Notes: generated by a model not told the origin, from the letters alone. 64,000 nt of DNA from Paenibacillus endophyticus (GCF_014192395.1 NZ_JACHXW010000001.1:1-64000), one strand, 5' to 3'. Shown: positions 25,229-34,586, counted from the stretch's first letter. Numbers and translations are program-made.

Positions 25229-27028
25229 TCACCTCTTCTCCCATTTAGACGGAACGGCAATTTTGACGGTGGTGCCCATGTTTTTCTCGCTAGTGACGGT
25301 CAGGCCGTTCTCCAAGCCATAATAAAGCGCCAGCCTGGAATGTACGTTTTTAATGCCGATGCTTTGCCTTGACCGTTGTCCGATCGCAGAAAATTCAGCA
25401 GGCTGGGACAGCAGCAGCCTAAGCTCTGAAACTTGCTCGTGCGACATGCCGACTCCGTCATCGCAAATTTCGAAAAAGACCATTTCTTCGCGCTGATAGC
25501 CTTTTATGGTGATGCTGCCTTTGCCCCGTTTGTTTTCTAAACCGTGATAAATGGCGTTTTCTACGAGCGGCTGCAAAAGAAGCTTCAGCATGTTGACCTG
25601 CAAGATTTGCTCGTCAATCTGTTTGTTGAACGTAATTTTATCGCCGTATCGGATTTGCTGAATCGCCATGTAGTTGTCTACATGCTGAATTTCCTCGGAA
25701 GCAGCTACTAGCTCGCTATCGGTTTTGATGCTGTACCTGAACATATCGCCCAGCGCTTTCGTCATGACAACGATGCTTTCGACCTCCTCGATCTCGGCGA
25801 TGCTGTTAATGGACTCAAGCGTGTTGTACAGGAAATGCGAGTTGATTTGAGCTTCAAGCGCTTTCATTTGCGAGTCCATCGTGAGGATCCTGTTTTGGTA
25901 GCTCTCGCGGATATGCGTATCGATATCCTTCATCATTTTGTCGAATTCATGGTACAGTATGCCGATTTCGTCGACTCTTTTGTTGTCGGCTTTGATCGTG
26001 ACGATACGCTCTGCCTTATTCCTGCGCATAACCTTCGTCAGCTGTATGATCGGCTTCGTAATTAAATTGGACAAGAAGAAGGAAAGGAGCAGGAAGATGA
26101 CGGCGCATGAAACCGAAACGTAAATGATAAGCTTCTGCGAGATTCCGTACTCTTCATAGACCTTGGCGACGGAAATGTTGGCGATAACTTTCCAGTTATT
26201 GCTCGGAATCGTTTGGATAACCGTTAAGCTCTTGGCATCGTTGAACTGCTGCTTGGTGCCCGCCATGGCAAGTGTCTTGCTTAGAAGCTCTTCTGGCAGA
26301 TCTTCACCGGAGAGACTGTTGGTGCCGTCAAACAATATTTTCCCTTTCTCATTCGCCAAGTAAATATTGGAGATGCTTGGAGCGGGATTCCGGTTCACCC
26401 CGGCGAAGATGTTCATGCTGCAATCCAGCATGAATACGCCAAGAAATTCATTGGAATTGGGATCATAAAGCGCTCTTGAAAAGCCGATGGAAGGCTTCGC
26501 ATTAATGATGTAGGGCTTTGTTTCAACCTCGCCGATGAACAGGTCGCCTTTGCTTGCAATAGTCTGCTTGTACCAATCGTCAGCGAAAGGAACGTAGTCG
26601 ACCATAAGATCTGTTCCGTTGCCGTAGCTAATGAATTTCCCATCAGGCATAAAAAGATAAATACCATTAATGTAATTATAACCCAATAAAATATTCTCGA
26701 AAATAAGCTTCAGCTTAGCTCGAGTAATGAATATTTCGTATTGGTCATTCGTGTTGCGCAGCTTTCTGAGCTCGTCGCTAACGGTAGTGTAAGCGGTTGC
26801 GGTTGAGGATTGCTGCTGCACCGTAATCGAGATTCGGTCAATATTTTGCAAAATATCCTCAATGCTTTTCACCGAGTTGTTGATCGTTGTTGAAGCGACA
26901 AGCGAGGTCTGTTCATTGACAAGCTTGGTGTAGCTGCGGTAAGAGCTTACGCTAACCACAATAATGGGCACAATGGACACTAGGACAAGCACGAGAAACA
27001 GCTTGGTTTTAATATTAAAAAAGAGCAT
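25229..27028 (-). CDS. YesM-type sensor histidine kinase
   Basis: The 599-residue membrane kinase has a first membrane helix (about 8-30), a Cache-type extracellular sensor domain, a second helix (about 300-322), HAMP (LITKPIIQLTKVMRRNKAERIV), a His_kinase domain with His398 in INSHFLYNTLESI, and a C-terminal ATPase (NAIYHGLENKRGKG and ICDDGVGMS). GAGGAGG lies eight bases before the ATG. Operon order is kinase then regulator, divergent from the ABC operon with about 170 bases between, which fits sensing of the imported sugar or a related glycan. Confidence 0.92.
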   Translation of the reverse strand: MLFFNIKTKLFLVLVLVSIVPIIVVSVSSYRSYTKLVNEQTSLVASTTINNSVKSIEDILQNIDRISITVQQQSSTATAYTTVSDELRKLRNTNDQYEIFITRAKLKLIFENILLGYNYINGIYLFMPDGKFISYGNGTDLMVDYVPFADDWYKQTIASKGDLFIGEVETKPYIINAKPSIGFSRALYDPNSNEFLGVFMLDCSMNIFAGVNRNPAPSISNIYLANEKGKILFDGTNSLSGEDLPEELLSKTLAMAGTKQQFNDAKSLTVIQTIPSNNWKVIANISVAKVYEEYGISQKLIIYVSVSCAVIFLLLSFFLSNLITKPIIQLTKVMRRNKAERIVTIKADNKRVDEIGILYHEFDKMMKDIDTHIRESYQNRILTMDSQMKALEAQINSHFLYNTLESINSIAEIEEVESIVVMTKALGDMFRYSIKTDSELVAASEEIQHVDNYMAIQQIRYGDKITFNKQIDEQILQVNMLKLLLQPLVENAIYHGLENKRGKGSITIKGYQREEMVFFEICDDGVGMSHEQVSELRLLLSQPAEFSAIGQRSRQSIGIKNVHSRLALYYGLENGLTVTSEKNMGTTVKIAVPSKWEKR

Positions 27029-27198
27029 ACACGTATCCTCCTCGTTTGTCTAATCTAAAAATAGTGCACCAAATGAGCCAAAGCATTTATACTGTTTCTC
27101 ACATTATTATAAAAGTGTGCTCAAGGCAATAGCGTTTCATGAAAAGCAGGAGAGAGCCAGCCTGCGACACAAACAATGAAAACAGGGGGAATTGTACA

Positions 27199-28566
27199 AT
27201 GAAATCGGTTAAAACAATGGGACTCGCAATTCTAGTATTTTGTTTCGTTCTACTCAGTGCCTGCGGTTCCAATAACGGAGCTTCGAATGCGACCAATACA
27301 CCGGCCGCGACGGACAGCGCAAACGATTCGGGAAATAAAGAGGAAGAAGCAGCTTCATCCGAGCCGATTACGCTGACCATGATGTTGTCCGGCAATAAAG
27401 CATCGGAAGGCGAAGATTTTGAACTAGAGACGCTTCCGCGCCTCGTGAAAGAGAAGTTCCCGAACATCACGCTAGAAGTGCAGAAGCTTCCGGATGATCA
27501 ATACAACACTTCCGTTCGCACGAAGCTGGCAGCGGGGCAAGGACCTGATATTTTCTTGGTTTTCCCTAAAAATGCAGCCGGCGGCGTTATAGATTTCGCG
27601 AAAGCAGGCTTTACGGCCGACTTGTCCGATCTGACATTCTGGGACAACATCGGAACGGGTGCGAAAGATGATATGTCTTATGAAGGCAAGCCTTATGCCG
27701 TAGCGAAAGGCTTGGATTACCTGGGCGTCTACTATAACAAGGAAATGCTGGAGCAAGTAGGCGTAACCGAATTCCCGAAAGATTGGGCTTCTTTCCTTGA
27801 AGCATGCCAGAAGCTGAAGGATGCGGGCATAACTCCAATCGTGCTTGGCGATAAAGATCCTTGGGTGATTCAATTCGGCATGTATCCCATTGCGGCGAAC
27901 GTAGTTTACCCAGATGAGATGGACTTTGACGTAAAGGTGCAAAACGGCGAGAAATCACTGAATGATCCGAAATGGGTAAAAACCATTTCGATGTACAAAG
28001 AGCTTTATGACAAAGGCTATGTCGTGAAAAACTCGCTTGGAGTAGGCAGCGCGCAGGCTTCCCAATTGTTCATTGACGGCAAAGCAGCGATGACATTCAC
28101 GGGCACTTGGGATTACGCTTCCATGACGTCGAAAGGCGCTGCTGAGTTTACCCGCGGATTCGATTCACTTCCCGGCAACGAGGCAGGCAAGCCAACTTTT
28201 GTCTCTGCGGCGACAGCTGCCGGCTATGGCATCAATGCCAAATCGAATAATCTGGATGCTGCGAAAGAAATTTTGAACTATCTGTTTGACGGAGAATCGG
28301 ATTTGTTCAAAGCATTTGTTGCCGCCAACAGCTCGATCAGCGTCTATAAAGACGTTCCGCTTATTAATGAGCTGTTCAAAACGGTGAATGATAACTATCA
28401 AACGAACGGCAACTCGGTATACTTCAGCAACCAAATGTGGCCGGCTGGCGTTTCCGATGTGATGCAATCGAAGTTTGCTGAAATTATCGGCGGTCAAAAA
28501 GCGACGCCGGAAGATGTGGCGAAGGCGATGGATGAGAAGTTCCAAGAGCTTTGGAAAAACAAATAA
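27199..28566 (+). CDS. ABC transporter sugar-binding lipoprotein
   Basis: The 455-residue extracellular solute-binding protein of the family 1 (CUT1) type has a lipoprotein signal with lipobox LLSAC (lipidated Cys22) followed by a Ser/Asn/Thr-rich linker. Typical blocks include TLPRLVKEKFPNITLEVQ, YNTSVRTKLAAGQGPDIF and GLDYLGVYYNKEMLEQVGV. The ATG at 27199 has a GGGGGA site; the earlier frame start at 27139 would prevent a proper signal peptide. It is the first gene of an operon with two permeases and no ATPase. The sugar is unknown. Confidence 0.92.
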   Translation: MKSVKTMGLAILVFCFVLLSACGSNNGASNATNTPAATDSANDSGNKEEEAASSEPITLTMMLSGNKASEGEDFELETLPRLVKEKFPNITLEVQKLPDDQYNTSVRTKLAAGQGPDIFLVFPKNAAGGVIDFAKAGFTADLSDLTFWDNIGTGAKDDMSYEGKPYAVAKGLDYLGVYYNKEMLEQVGVTEFPKDWASFLEACQKLKDAGITPIVLGDKDPWVIQFGMYPIAANVVYPDEMDFDVKVQNGEKSLNDPKWVKTISMYKELYDKGYVVKNSLGVGSAQASQLFIDGKAAMTFTGTWDYASMTSKGAAEFTRGFDSLPGNEAGKPTFVSAATAAGYGINAKSNNLDAAKEILNYLFDGESDLFKAFVAANSSISVYKDVPLINELFKTVNDNYQTNGNSVYFSNQMWPAGVSDVMQSKFAEIIGGQKATPEDVAKAMDEKFQELWKNK

Positions 28567-28594
28567 TTTTTTGATTAAAGGGTAGCAGCAGCGG

Positions 28595-28616
28595 GGGGAA
28601 GACAGCCGTCTTCCCC
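28595..28616 (+). other. Intercistronic hairpin after the binding-protein gene
   Basis: GGGGAAGAC pairs perfectly with GTCTTCCCC around AGCC, without a T-run. It probably stabilises the upstream message, giving more binding protein than permease. Confidence 0.6.
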
Positions 28617-28651
28617 GCCGGTATGAGGTTAGCCGGAGAGGATGGAGCAAC

Positions 28652-29533
28652 ATGAATTCGACTGTAATGAAAAAAACAATGTACTTTTTTGCAATACCGG
28701 CACTCGTTTTCTACCTGATTTTTTGGATTTTTCCGATTTTAAGATTGTTTCAATACAGCATCACGGACTACAACGGCTTTTCGCAGGCTTACAACTACAT
28801 CGGTCTGGATAATTACAAGGCTCTCTTTAATGGAGATACACTCGGTATTTCCGTCAAAAACACGTTGATCTATACGCTCGTCACGGTCGTGCTAGGCAAT
28901 ATTATCGGCCTTGCGCTCGCATTGCTCCTAAATATGAAAATTAGAGGAAAAGGGATTTACCGCTCCTTGGCTTATATTCCGACTTTGTTCAGCGCAATTG
29001 TAGTCGGATTCATCTGGAGCTACGTATATATGCCTGATTACGGCATGATCTCGTCCTTCCTAGATAAATTCGGCATCAACGACGACAATCTGAATTTTCT
29101 AGGCAGCTATTCCTCCGCATTATATGCCATTATTTTTGTTGAAATTTGGAAAAACATAGGTACAACGATGATTATTTTCCTTGCAGGTCTCCAAACGGTA
29201 CCGAATGATTTGCTTGAAGCGGGGAAAATGGATGGCTGCGGCCCTTGGCGCCTATTGAAGCATGTAAAGCTGCCGCTGCTCGCGACTGCGATCACGATTA
29301 ATGTAACATTAAGTCTGATCAATGGCTTGAAGGCGTTCGATTTCCCATTCATTATGACAAACGGCGGTCCAGGCACGTCTACCAATACGTTGATTTATTC
29401 CATTTACAAGATGGCCTTTACGGAGCAGCTGTTCGGCAAGGCATCGGCGCTAGGCGTTATTTCCTTTGCCCTGATTATTGTTCTGACGGCCGCTTTCGTT
29501 ATCCGCATGAACAAACGGGAGGTGTCGGCATGA
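28652..29533 (+). CDS. ABC sugar transporter permease, MalF/LplB-like
   Basis: The 293-residue membrane protein has six helices and the ATPase-coupling EAA loop (DLLEAGKMDGCGPWRLLKHVKLPLL). It begins MNSTVMKKTMYFFAIPALVFYLIFWIFPI, typical of the first CUT1 permease. GGAGAGGATGGAG precedes the ATG. Its end overlaps the next permease by four bases (ATGA), so the two are translated together. Confidence 0.92.
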   Translation: MNSTVMKKTMYFFAIPALVFYLIFWIFPILRLFQYSITDYNGFSQAYNYIGLDNYKALFNGDTLGISVKNTLIYTLVTVVLGNIIGLALALLLNMKIRGKGIYRSLAYIPTLFSAIVVGFIWSYVYMPDYGMISSFLDKFGINDDNLNFLGSYSSALYAIIFVEIWKNIGTTMIIFLAGLQTVPNDLLEAGKMDGCGPWRLLKHVKLPLLATAITINVTLSLINGLKAFDFPFIMTNGGPGTSTNTLIYSIYKMAFTEQLFGKASALGVISFALIIVLTAAFVIRMNKREVSA

Positions 29534-30366
29534 CCATCGGTTCCTTGACCAAAAAGACGCTCGTGCAGCTTTCGGTTATTATCGTCATGGCTGTTAATTT
29601 AATTCCGCTCATTATTGCGTTGTCGACTTCGCTGCGCGATCCGAACAACAATGCCAATCCGCTTCAATTATTCAGCGAAATATCCTTTGCGAGCTACCGT
29701 ACAGCGTTTGAGAGAATGCATTTCCCGCAAGCGCTTATGAACAGCATTATCCTTACCGGCATATCGGTCATTGTAGTCGTGCTGCTGGCGGCTATGGCTG
29801 CGTACCCGATGGCTCGCCTCCAGTCCAAATGGAGCAAGTTCCTGTATCTATTTTTCCTATCGGGCTTAGTCGTACCTTCCCAAATGGTGCTTATCCCGAT
29901 TGTGCAGATGATTAACTCGCTTCATATCCCGACGTCGCAATATACGCCGATTCTGATGTTTATCACATGCAGCCTGCCGTTCTCTACGTTTCTGTACACA
30001 GGCTTCATTAGGAGCGGCGTGCCTGAGGAGGTTGAGGAGGCTGCCCATATCGATGGGGCCGGGTTGTTCCGCAGGTTCTGGCTTGTCGTATTCCCACTGC
30101 TCCTGCCGGTTACGGTGTCGGTTATCATTACGCAAGGCGTATGGATATGGAATGACTACTTCTTTAATATGATCTTCATTTCCAGAGCCGCTGAATCTCC
30201 GCTGCCCTTGGCTATGCTCGGCTTTCTGGGGGATCAGCAAAATCCGACGCAGTGGAATGTGCTGTTCGCGGCTTGCTTCCTTTGTGCGCTGCCGCTGCTC
30301 GTAGCCTTTCTATTCCTGCAAAAATATTTTGTCGGCGGCATGACGGTCGGAGCCGTTAAGGGGTAG
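29530..30366 (+). CDS. ABC sugar transporter permease, MalG/AraQ-like
   Basis: The 278-residue second permease has about six helices with the EAA loop EVEEAAHIDGAGLFRRFWLVVFPLLLP and the C-terminal FLFLQKYFVGGMTVGAVKG that is characteristic of CUT1 systems. It partners the preceding permease. No ATPase gene is nearby, so a shared MsmX-type ATPase encoded elsewhere is likely. Confidence 0.93.
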   Translation: MTIGSLTKKTLVQLSVIIVMAVNLIPLIIALSTSLRDPNNNANPLQLFSEISFASYRTAFERMHFPQALMNSIILTGISVIVVVLLAAMAAYPMARLQSKWSKFLYLFFLSGLVVPSQMVLIPIVQMINSLHIPTSQYTPILMFITCSLPFSTFLYTGFIRSGVPEEVEEAAHIDGAGLFRRFWLVVFPLLLPVTVSVIITQGVWIWNDYFFNMIFISRAAESPLPLAMLGFLGDQQNPTQWNVLFAACFLCALPLLVAFLFLQKYFVGGMTVGAVKG

Positions 30367-30410
30367 CGTGAAACAAAGTGTGAAGCGATTACAGTTTAAC
30401 GGATGGAAAG

Positions 30411-30459
30411 AGCAAGGGCTGTGCGGCTGATCGATGAGATCCGCGGCACAGCCCTTGCT
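30411..30459. terminator. Terminator between the ABC operon and the cupredoxin gene
   Basis: AGCAAGGGCTGTGC (30411-30424) pairs perfectly with GCACAGCCCTTGCT (30446-30459). The T-tract is weak (TTTCATT). Convergent genes on either side could share it. Confidence 0.75.
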
Positions 30460-30474
30460 TTCATTCTCTTTCAA

Positions 30475-30858
30475 TTACTCAACAACCAGCGTAGCTTTCA
30501 TTTCTCTGTGGCCAGTGCCGCATGGTACCGTACAGATCATCTCATAGCTGCCTGGCTCGCTTATGTTAACGGCAACGGTTTTGCCGTTTGCAATCTGATA
30601 GTCGGTTTTTTGGATTTGCAAGCCGTGCAGGCCGCTAACGGAATCCAATTTAAGATTGACCGTTTCACCGGCTTTGATCTTATATTCCTTTTGGTCGAAC
30701 TTCCAGTTGGATGCGGTTACGACTAGATCGGACGCTGAACCGCTGTCTGCGGCAGTAGTGTTAGCTTCCTTGTTGTCTTCTTTGGCGGTATTTGCTCCGC
30801 AAGCCGCGAGGACAAATACAAGGCAAAGCGCGCTTGCAAATAGTAACCATTTTTTCAT
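30475..30858 (-). CDS. Cupredoxin lipoprotein with CuA-like site
   Basis: The 127-residue protein has a lipoprotein signal (MKKWLLFASALCLVFVLAAC), an Ala/Thr/Asn/Asp linker, and a cupredoxin fold of cytochrome c oxidase subunit II type. The metal site is visible as His in SGLHGLQI and C-x3-C-x3-H-x2-M in CTVPCGTGHREM. The usual Glu between the cysteines is replaced. It may carry or insert copper, or transfer electrons at the outer face. No oxidase genes are nearby. The ATG at 30858 has GGGGGA upstream; the frame extends further but without signal-like sequence. Confidence 0.82.
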   Translation of the reverse strand: MKKWLLFASALCLVFVLAACGANTAKEDNKEANTTAADSGSASDLVVTASNWKFDQKEYKIKAGETVNLKLDSVSGLHGLQIQKTDYQIANGKTVAVNISEPGSYEMICTVPCGTGHREMKATLVVE

Positions 30859-31017
30859 GAGTAAGTTTCCCCCTTCTATTCCCGGCATGTGCTGCAAGGC
30901 CGAGTTATTTCTATTGTAGCCTAAATTCCGGACATTGCAGACATGACCATATGGCAAACTTTTGAATAAGCTGTGAATGTATGATGAAATCAGGTAAAGC
31001 TCCTAATCGCAAAAAGC

Positions 31018-31057
31018 AGCCCTTGAACGCTTTGGAAGGCGATCAAGGGCTTTTTTT
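31018..31057. terminator. Bidirectional terminator
   Basis: AGCCCTTGA (31018-31026) pairs with TCAAGGGCT (31043-31051), followed by seven T residues on plus. An A-run on the left gives a T-run for the minus gene that ends at 31075. Confidence 0.82.
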
Positions 31058-31074
31058 GCATGGAAGCTGATTCA

Positions 31075-31434
31075 TTAATTGCGGTCGCGTCTGCCTGCTT
31101 CATACGGTGTGCTCACCGGGATGAACAAATCGATGATACCGATGACAAGCGCAGCCAATATTGCGCCGAGCAGCGTGACGCTAACGCCGCCTACGATAAA
31201 CTGAGCGATCCAAATGACGGCTGCACTGGCGATAAAGCCGACGATGCCGCGGCCGAAGGGGGTAACCCTCTTGCCAAATATCCCTTCAATAACCCAGCCA
31301 AGAGCGGCGATAACAAGAGCAAGAAAAAAGGCGCTCCAGAAACCGCCTACGCTAAATTGGGGCACGATAAACCCTACCAGCATTAACACCAGCGCGGCCA
31401 CGATAAACCGGATGACATGTCCTAAAAAAGTCAT
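31075..31434 (-). CDS. YvlD-like membrane protein (phage holin family 4)
   Basis: The 119-residue protein consists of about four membrane helices (IRFIVAALVLMLVGFIVPQF, FWSAFFLALVIAALGWVIEGIFG, GIVGFIASAAVIWIAQFIVGG, LLGAILAALVIGIIDLF). This is the pattern of the PF04020-type family to which Bacillus YvlD belongs. Despite the family name no phage genes are around. AAAGGAGG precedes the ATG. It is a single-gene unit with its own terminator. Confidence 0.8.
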   Translation of the reverse strand: MTFLGHVIRFIVAALVLMLVGFIVPQFSVGGFWSAFFLALVIAALGWVIEGIFGKRVTPFGRGIVGFIASAAVIWIAQFIVGGVSVTLLGAILAALVIGIIDLFIPVSTPYEAGRRDRN

Positions 31435-31636
31435 TGCGCAAACCTCCTTTTATTGTGCGAGAAAACCTCAGCCAAGCTGGATCTTTTCGCCGTTTGTAGC
31501 GAAAGCTGCATTGTAAGAAAGCTCGTTCAATACTATTGTGACCAAATGCGCATCATTTATGTATGAAACAAAGGTTCAGATCGTGCATCGCAGCCGCGGT
31601 TCGGCTATAATAGGAAGGCGAGAGGAGTGTTATTTG

Positions 31637-34003
31637 TTGGACACCAAAATTTTGACGACACTTGAATATCCCAAAATCATACATAGATTGTCACAGCATG
31701 CGGCAACATCCCTCGGGAAAACGATTGCAGAAGCGCTTCAGCCGCTGTCGGACTTGGAAACGGTCAAAGCAACGCTGCAGCTAACTGACGAGGCCTATGC
31801 GGCAGACCGCTTGAAGGGCAGCGCACCGTTCGGAGGCGTTGTTGACATTACTGCGCCGCTTCATCGCGCCCGCATCGGGGGTACGCTTAACCCCGAAGAG
31901 CTGCTTAACATCGCGGCTACCTCCAGAGGCGGACGCCGCGTAAAGAAACATATCGGCTTGCTTCATGAGGATCATCCGATTCCGATGCTGCAGCAAATTG
32001 CAGACCAAATCAGTGAGCATAAGCAGCTTGAGGACGCGATATTCGACTGCATTGACGATCAAGCAGAGGTCATGGACAGCGCAAGCGCTGAGCTCGCATC
32101 CATCAGGCGCGAGCTGAGAAACGGCGAATCACGCATCCGCGAGAAAATGGATCAAATGGTTCGTTCGTCCTCCGTCCAAAAGATGCTGCAGGACGCCATC
32201 GTCACGCTGCGAAACGATCGGTATGTAATTCCCGTAAAACAAGAGTACCGCTCTCACTTCGGCGGCATTGTGCATGACCAATCCGGTTCCGGTGCAACGC
32301 TTTTCATTGAACCGGAAGCAATCGTCGCCATGAACAATAAGCTGCGTGAGCTAAAGGCTGGCGAGCTGCGCGAAATTGAAAAAATATTGCAGAAGCTTAC
32401 CGCCCTTGCTTCGGATTACGTCGAGGATTTGATCTTTAATATGGATCTGCTGGGTCGTATTGACTTCGCTTATGCGAAGGCACGACTTGCCCATGGCATG
32501 AAAGCGACGCAGCCGCGTATGAATGACAGAGGATTTCTTAAGCTCAAACGCGGCCGCCATCCGTTGATCGCATCTGAGCTTGTCGTACCTATTGATGTTG
32601 AGCTCGGCAATCAATACACGGCTATTATCGTAACGGGGCCGAATACGGGAGGCAAGACGGTCTCCTTGAAAACGATTGGCTTGCTTAGCTTAATGGCAAT
32701 GTCCGGTTTATTCGTTCCGGCAGAGGACGGAAGCCAGCTTTGCGTATTCGATGCCATCTATGCCGATATTGGCGATGAGCAAAGCATTGAACAGAGCTTA
32801 AGCACATTCTCAAGCCATCTGAAGAACATTATCCGCATTCTGGGCACGATGACCTCGAAGAGCCTTGTGCTGCTCGATGAGCTTGGAGCGGGTACCGATC
32901 CTGCTGAAGGTTCAGCCCTTGCGATCGCGATTCTTGAGCATGTGCATGCAATGGATAGCCGTATCGTAGCAACAACGCATTACAGCGAGCTGAAGGCATA
33001 CGCTTATAATCGCAAGGGAGTCATTAATGCGAGCATGGAATTCGATGTCGCTACGCTTAGTCCTACTTATCGCCTGCTTGTCGGCGTGCCGGGACGAAGC
33101 AATGCGTTCGCAATTGCTGAACGGCTCGGACTTCCCCGCACGATTATTGAACATGCAAGAGGCGAGGTAAGCGAAGAGGATCAACGGGTTGAGAACATGA
33201 TTGCATCACTTGAAGAGAATCGTTTGGGAGCGGAAACCGAGCGCCAAACGGCAGAATCGCTGCGCCGCGAGATGGAAACGCTCCGTGCGCGCCACGAAGC
33301 AGATCGCGAACGGTTCGAGGAGCAGAAGGAAAAGCTTCTGCTGAAAGCGCAGGAGGAAGCGCGTGAAGCTGTCATGAAGGCGAAGCGCGAAGCGGAGCAA
33401 ATTATTGCCGATTTGCGTAAGCTTGCGATGGAAGAAGGAGCCTCGGTTAAGGAGCACAAGCTGATCGAAGCGCGCCGCAAGCTGGATGAAGCAGCACCGG
33501 AGCTGCAGAAATCCAAACGCGGCGGTACCAAAACCGCAGCGAAGGCTGCCAAGATTGAAGCAGGAGACGAAGTAACGGTGTACAGCCTGAACCAGAAGGG
33601 GACGGTCGTGGAAATCCACGGATCGGATGCTACTGTTCAGCTGGGCATTATGAAAATGAAGGTTGCGCTTGATGATCTGGAGCTCTTGAAGGCGTCAGCT
33701 TCCACGAAAACGCAGCAGCCGAAGCAATCTGCCACCCTTAAGCGCTCCAAAGAAGAGAATTTCAAAATGGAGCTGGATTTGCGTGGCGATAACCTGGAAG
33801 AAGCGATTCTAGAGGTAGACCGCTTTTTGGATGAGGCTTTCTTGTCGGGACTCGCACAGGTTGCCATCATTCATGGCAAAGGCACGGGAGTGCTCCGCAC
33901 CGGCATTCAGCAATATTTGCGCAGGCACAGCCATGTCAAAAGCTTCAGGCTCGGCAACTATGGCGAAGGCGGCGTTGGCGTGACGGTTGCGGAACTGAAA
34001 TAG
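31637..34003 (+). CDS. mutS2: Endonuclease MutS2 / ribosome-rescue ATPase
   Basis: The 788-residue MutS2 has a core and clamp region, an ABC-type ATPase (Walker A GPNTGGKTVSLKT, then STFSSHLKNI, Walker B LVLLDELGAGTDPAEGSALA, and TTHYSELKAYAY), a coiled coil (about 510-640), a KOW-like segment and a C-terminal Smr domain with LDLRG and HGKGTGVLR. Family members act in recombination control and in collided-ribosome splitting. The start is a TTG at 31637 with GAGAGGAG eight bases upstream, giving the family N-terminus LDTKILTTLEY. ATG codons further upstream lack a site. It is followed by the DUF350 gene and probably shares its transcript. Confidence 0.95.
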   Translation: MDTKILTTLEYPKIIHRLSQHAATSLGKTIAEALQPLSDLETVKATLQLTDEAYAADRLKGSAPFGGVVDITAPLHRARIGGTLNPEELLNIAATSRGGRRVKKHIGLLHEDHPIPMLQQIADQISEHKQLEDAIFDCIDDQAEVMDSASAELASIRRELRNGESRIREKMDQMVRSSSVQKMLQDAIVTLRNDRYVIPVKQEYRSHFGGIVHDQSGSGATLFIEPEAIVAMNNKLRELKAGELREIEKILQKLTALASDYVEDLIFNMDLLGRIDFAYAKARLAHGMKATQPRMNDRGFLKLKRGRHPLIASELVVPIDVELGNQYTAIIVTGPNTGGKTVSLKTIGLLSLMAMSGLFVPAEDGSQLCVFDAIYADIGDEQSIEQSLSTFSSHLKNIIRILGTMTSKSLVLLDELGAGTDPAEGSALAIAILEHVHAMDSRIVATTHYSELKAYAYNRKGVINASMEFDVATLSPTYRLLVGVPGRSNAFAIAERLGLPRTIIEHARGEVSEEDQRVENMIASLEENRLGAETERQTAESLRREMETLRARHEADRERFEEQKEKLLLKAQEEAREAVMKAKREAEQIIADLRKLAMEEGASVKEHKLIEARRKLDEAAPELQKSKRGGTKTAAKAAKIEAGDEVTVYSLNQKGTVVEIHGSDATVQLGIMKMKVALDDLELLKASASTKTQQPKQSATLKRSKEENFKMELDLRGDNLEEAILEVDRFLDEAFLSGLAQVAIIHGKGTGVLRTGIQQYLRRHSHVKSFRLGNYGEGGVGVTVAELK

Positions 34004-34051
34004 CCTGCAGCCGTCAGGTGCCCAAGATCGCCTGATATGGAGGAACAGGAA

Positions 34052-34474
34052 ATGAGTAATGAAGTCGATAATCTGCTAAGCAATCCTTACGCAGCCTCGC
34101 TCGTTTATGTGTCAGTGACTGTCTTGTCCCTTATCGTCTTTTTATCTTGTTTTGAGCTTGTGACCAGATACAAATGCTGGAGCGAAATCAAGAAGGGCAA
34201 TGTAGCCGTTGCAATGGCGACGAGCGGGAAAATATTTGGCATATGCAATATATTCAGGTTCTCCATTGAATCGAATGATTCGGTTTATCAAAGCCTCATC
34301 TGGGGAGCTTTTGGGTTCGTTATTCTGATGGCCGCATATTTCTTATTCGAGTTTCTAACGCCTGTATTCCGAATTGATGATGAAATCGCCCGCGATAATC
34401 GCGCGGTGGGACTTATTGCGATGATTATCTCGGTATCGCTATCCTATGTCATCGGAGCAACGGTCATTATATAA
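34052..34474 (+). CDS. DUF350 (UPF0719-type) membrane protein
   Basis: The 140-residue protein has four membrane helices with the DUF350 features FELVTRYKCWSEIKKGNVAVAMATSGKIFGICNIFRFSI and ELARDNRAVGL-like ARDNRAVGLIAM. The function of the family is unknown. The ATG at 34052 has GGAGGAACAGGAA in front; an ATG 15 bases earlier (34037) overlaps that site. It lies 48 bases after mutS2 and 16 bases before a tiny membrane-peptide gene. Confidence 0.82.
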   Translation: MSNEVDNLLSNPYAASLVYVSVTVLSLIVFLSCFELVTRYKCWSEIKKGNVAVAMATSGKIFGICNIFRFSIESNDSVYQSLIWGAFGFVILMAAYFLFEFLTPVFRIDDEIARDNRAVGLIAMIISVSLSYVIGATVII

Positions 34475-34490
34475 TCCGGAGGAAATCATT

Positions 34491-34571
34491 TTGAATGTAT
34501 TATGGAAAATTTTAATCGTCGTCGCTATTTTGTTTTTTGCATTTGGCGTCGTTTATCTATTGAACAATTAG
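34491..34571 (+). CDS. 26-residue single-helix membrane peptide
   Basis: A TTG start with GGAGGAAATCA in ideal position opens a frame of 26 codons ending in TAG at 34569-34571. The product, MNVLWKILIVVAILFF followed by AFGVVYLLNN, is one hydrophobic helix. It sits tightly between the DUF350 gene and the zinc-ribbon gene on the same strand. I do not recognise it. The good ribosome binding site and tight packing argue that it is real. Confidence 0.6.
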   Translation: MNVLWKILIVVAILFFAFGVVYLLNN

Positions 34572-34586
34572 AGGGGAAGACAAACA

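Noticed and set aside
31075..31434. Prophage remnant from the holin-family protein
   Set aside because: The family is a general membrane protein family (YvlD), and no phage genes are near.
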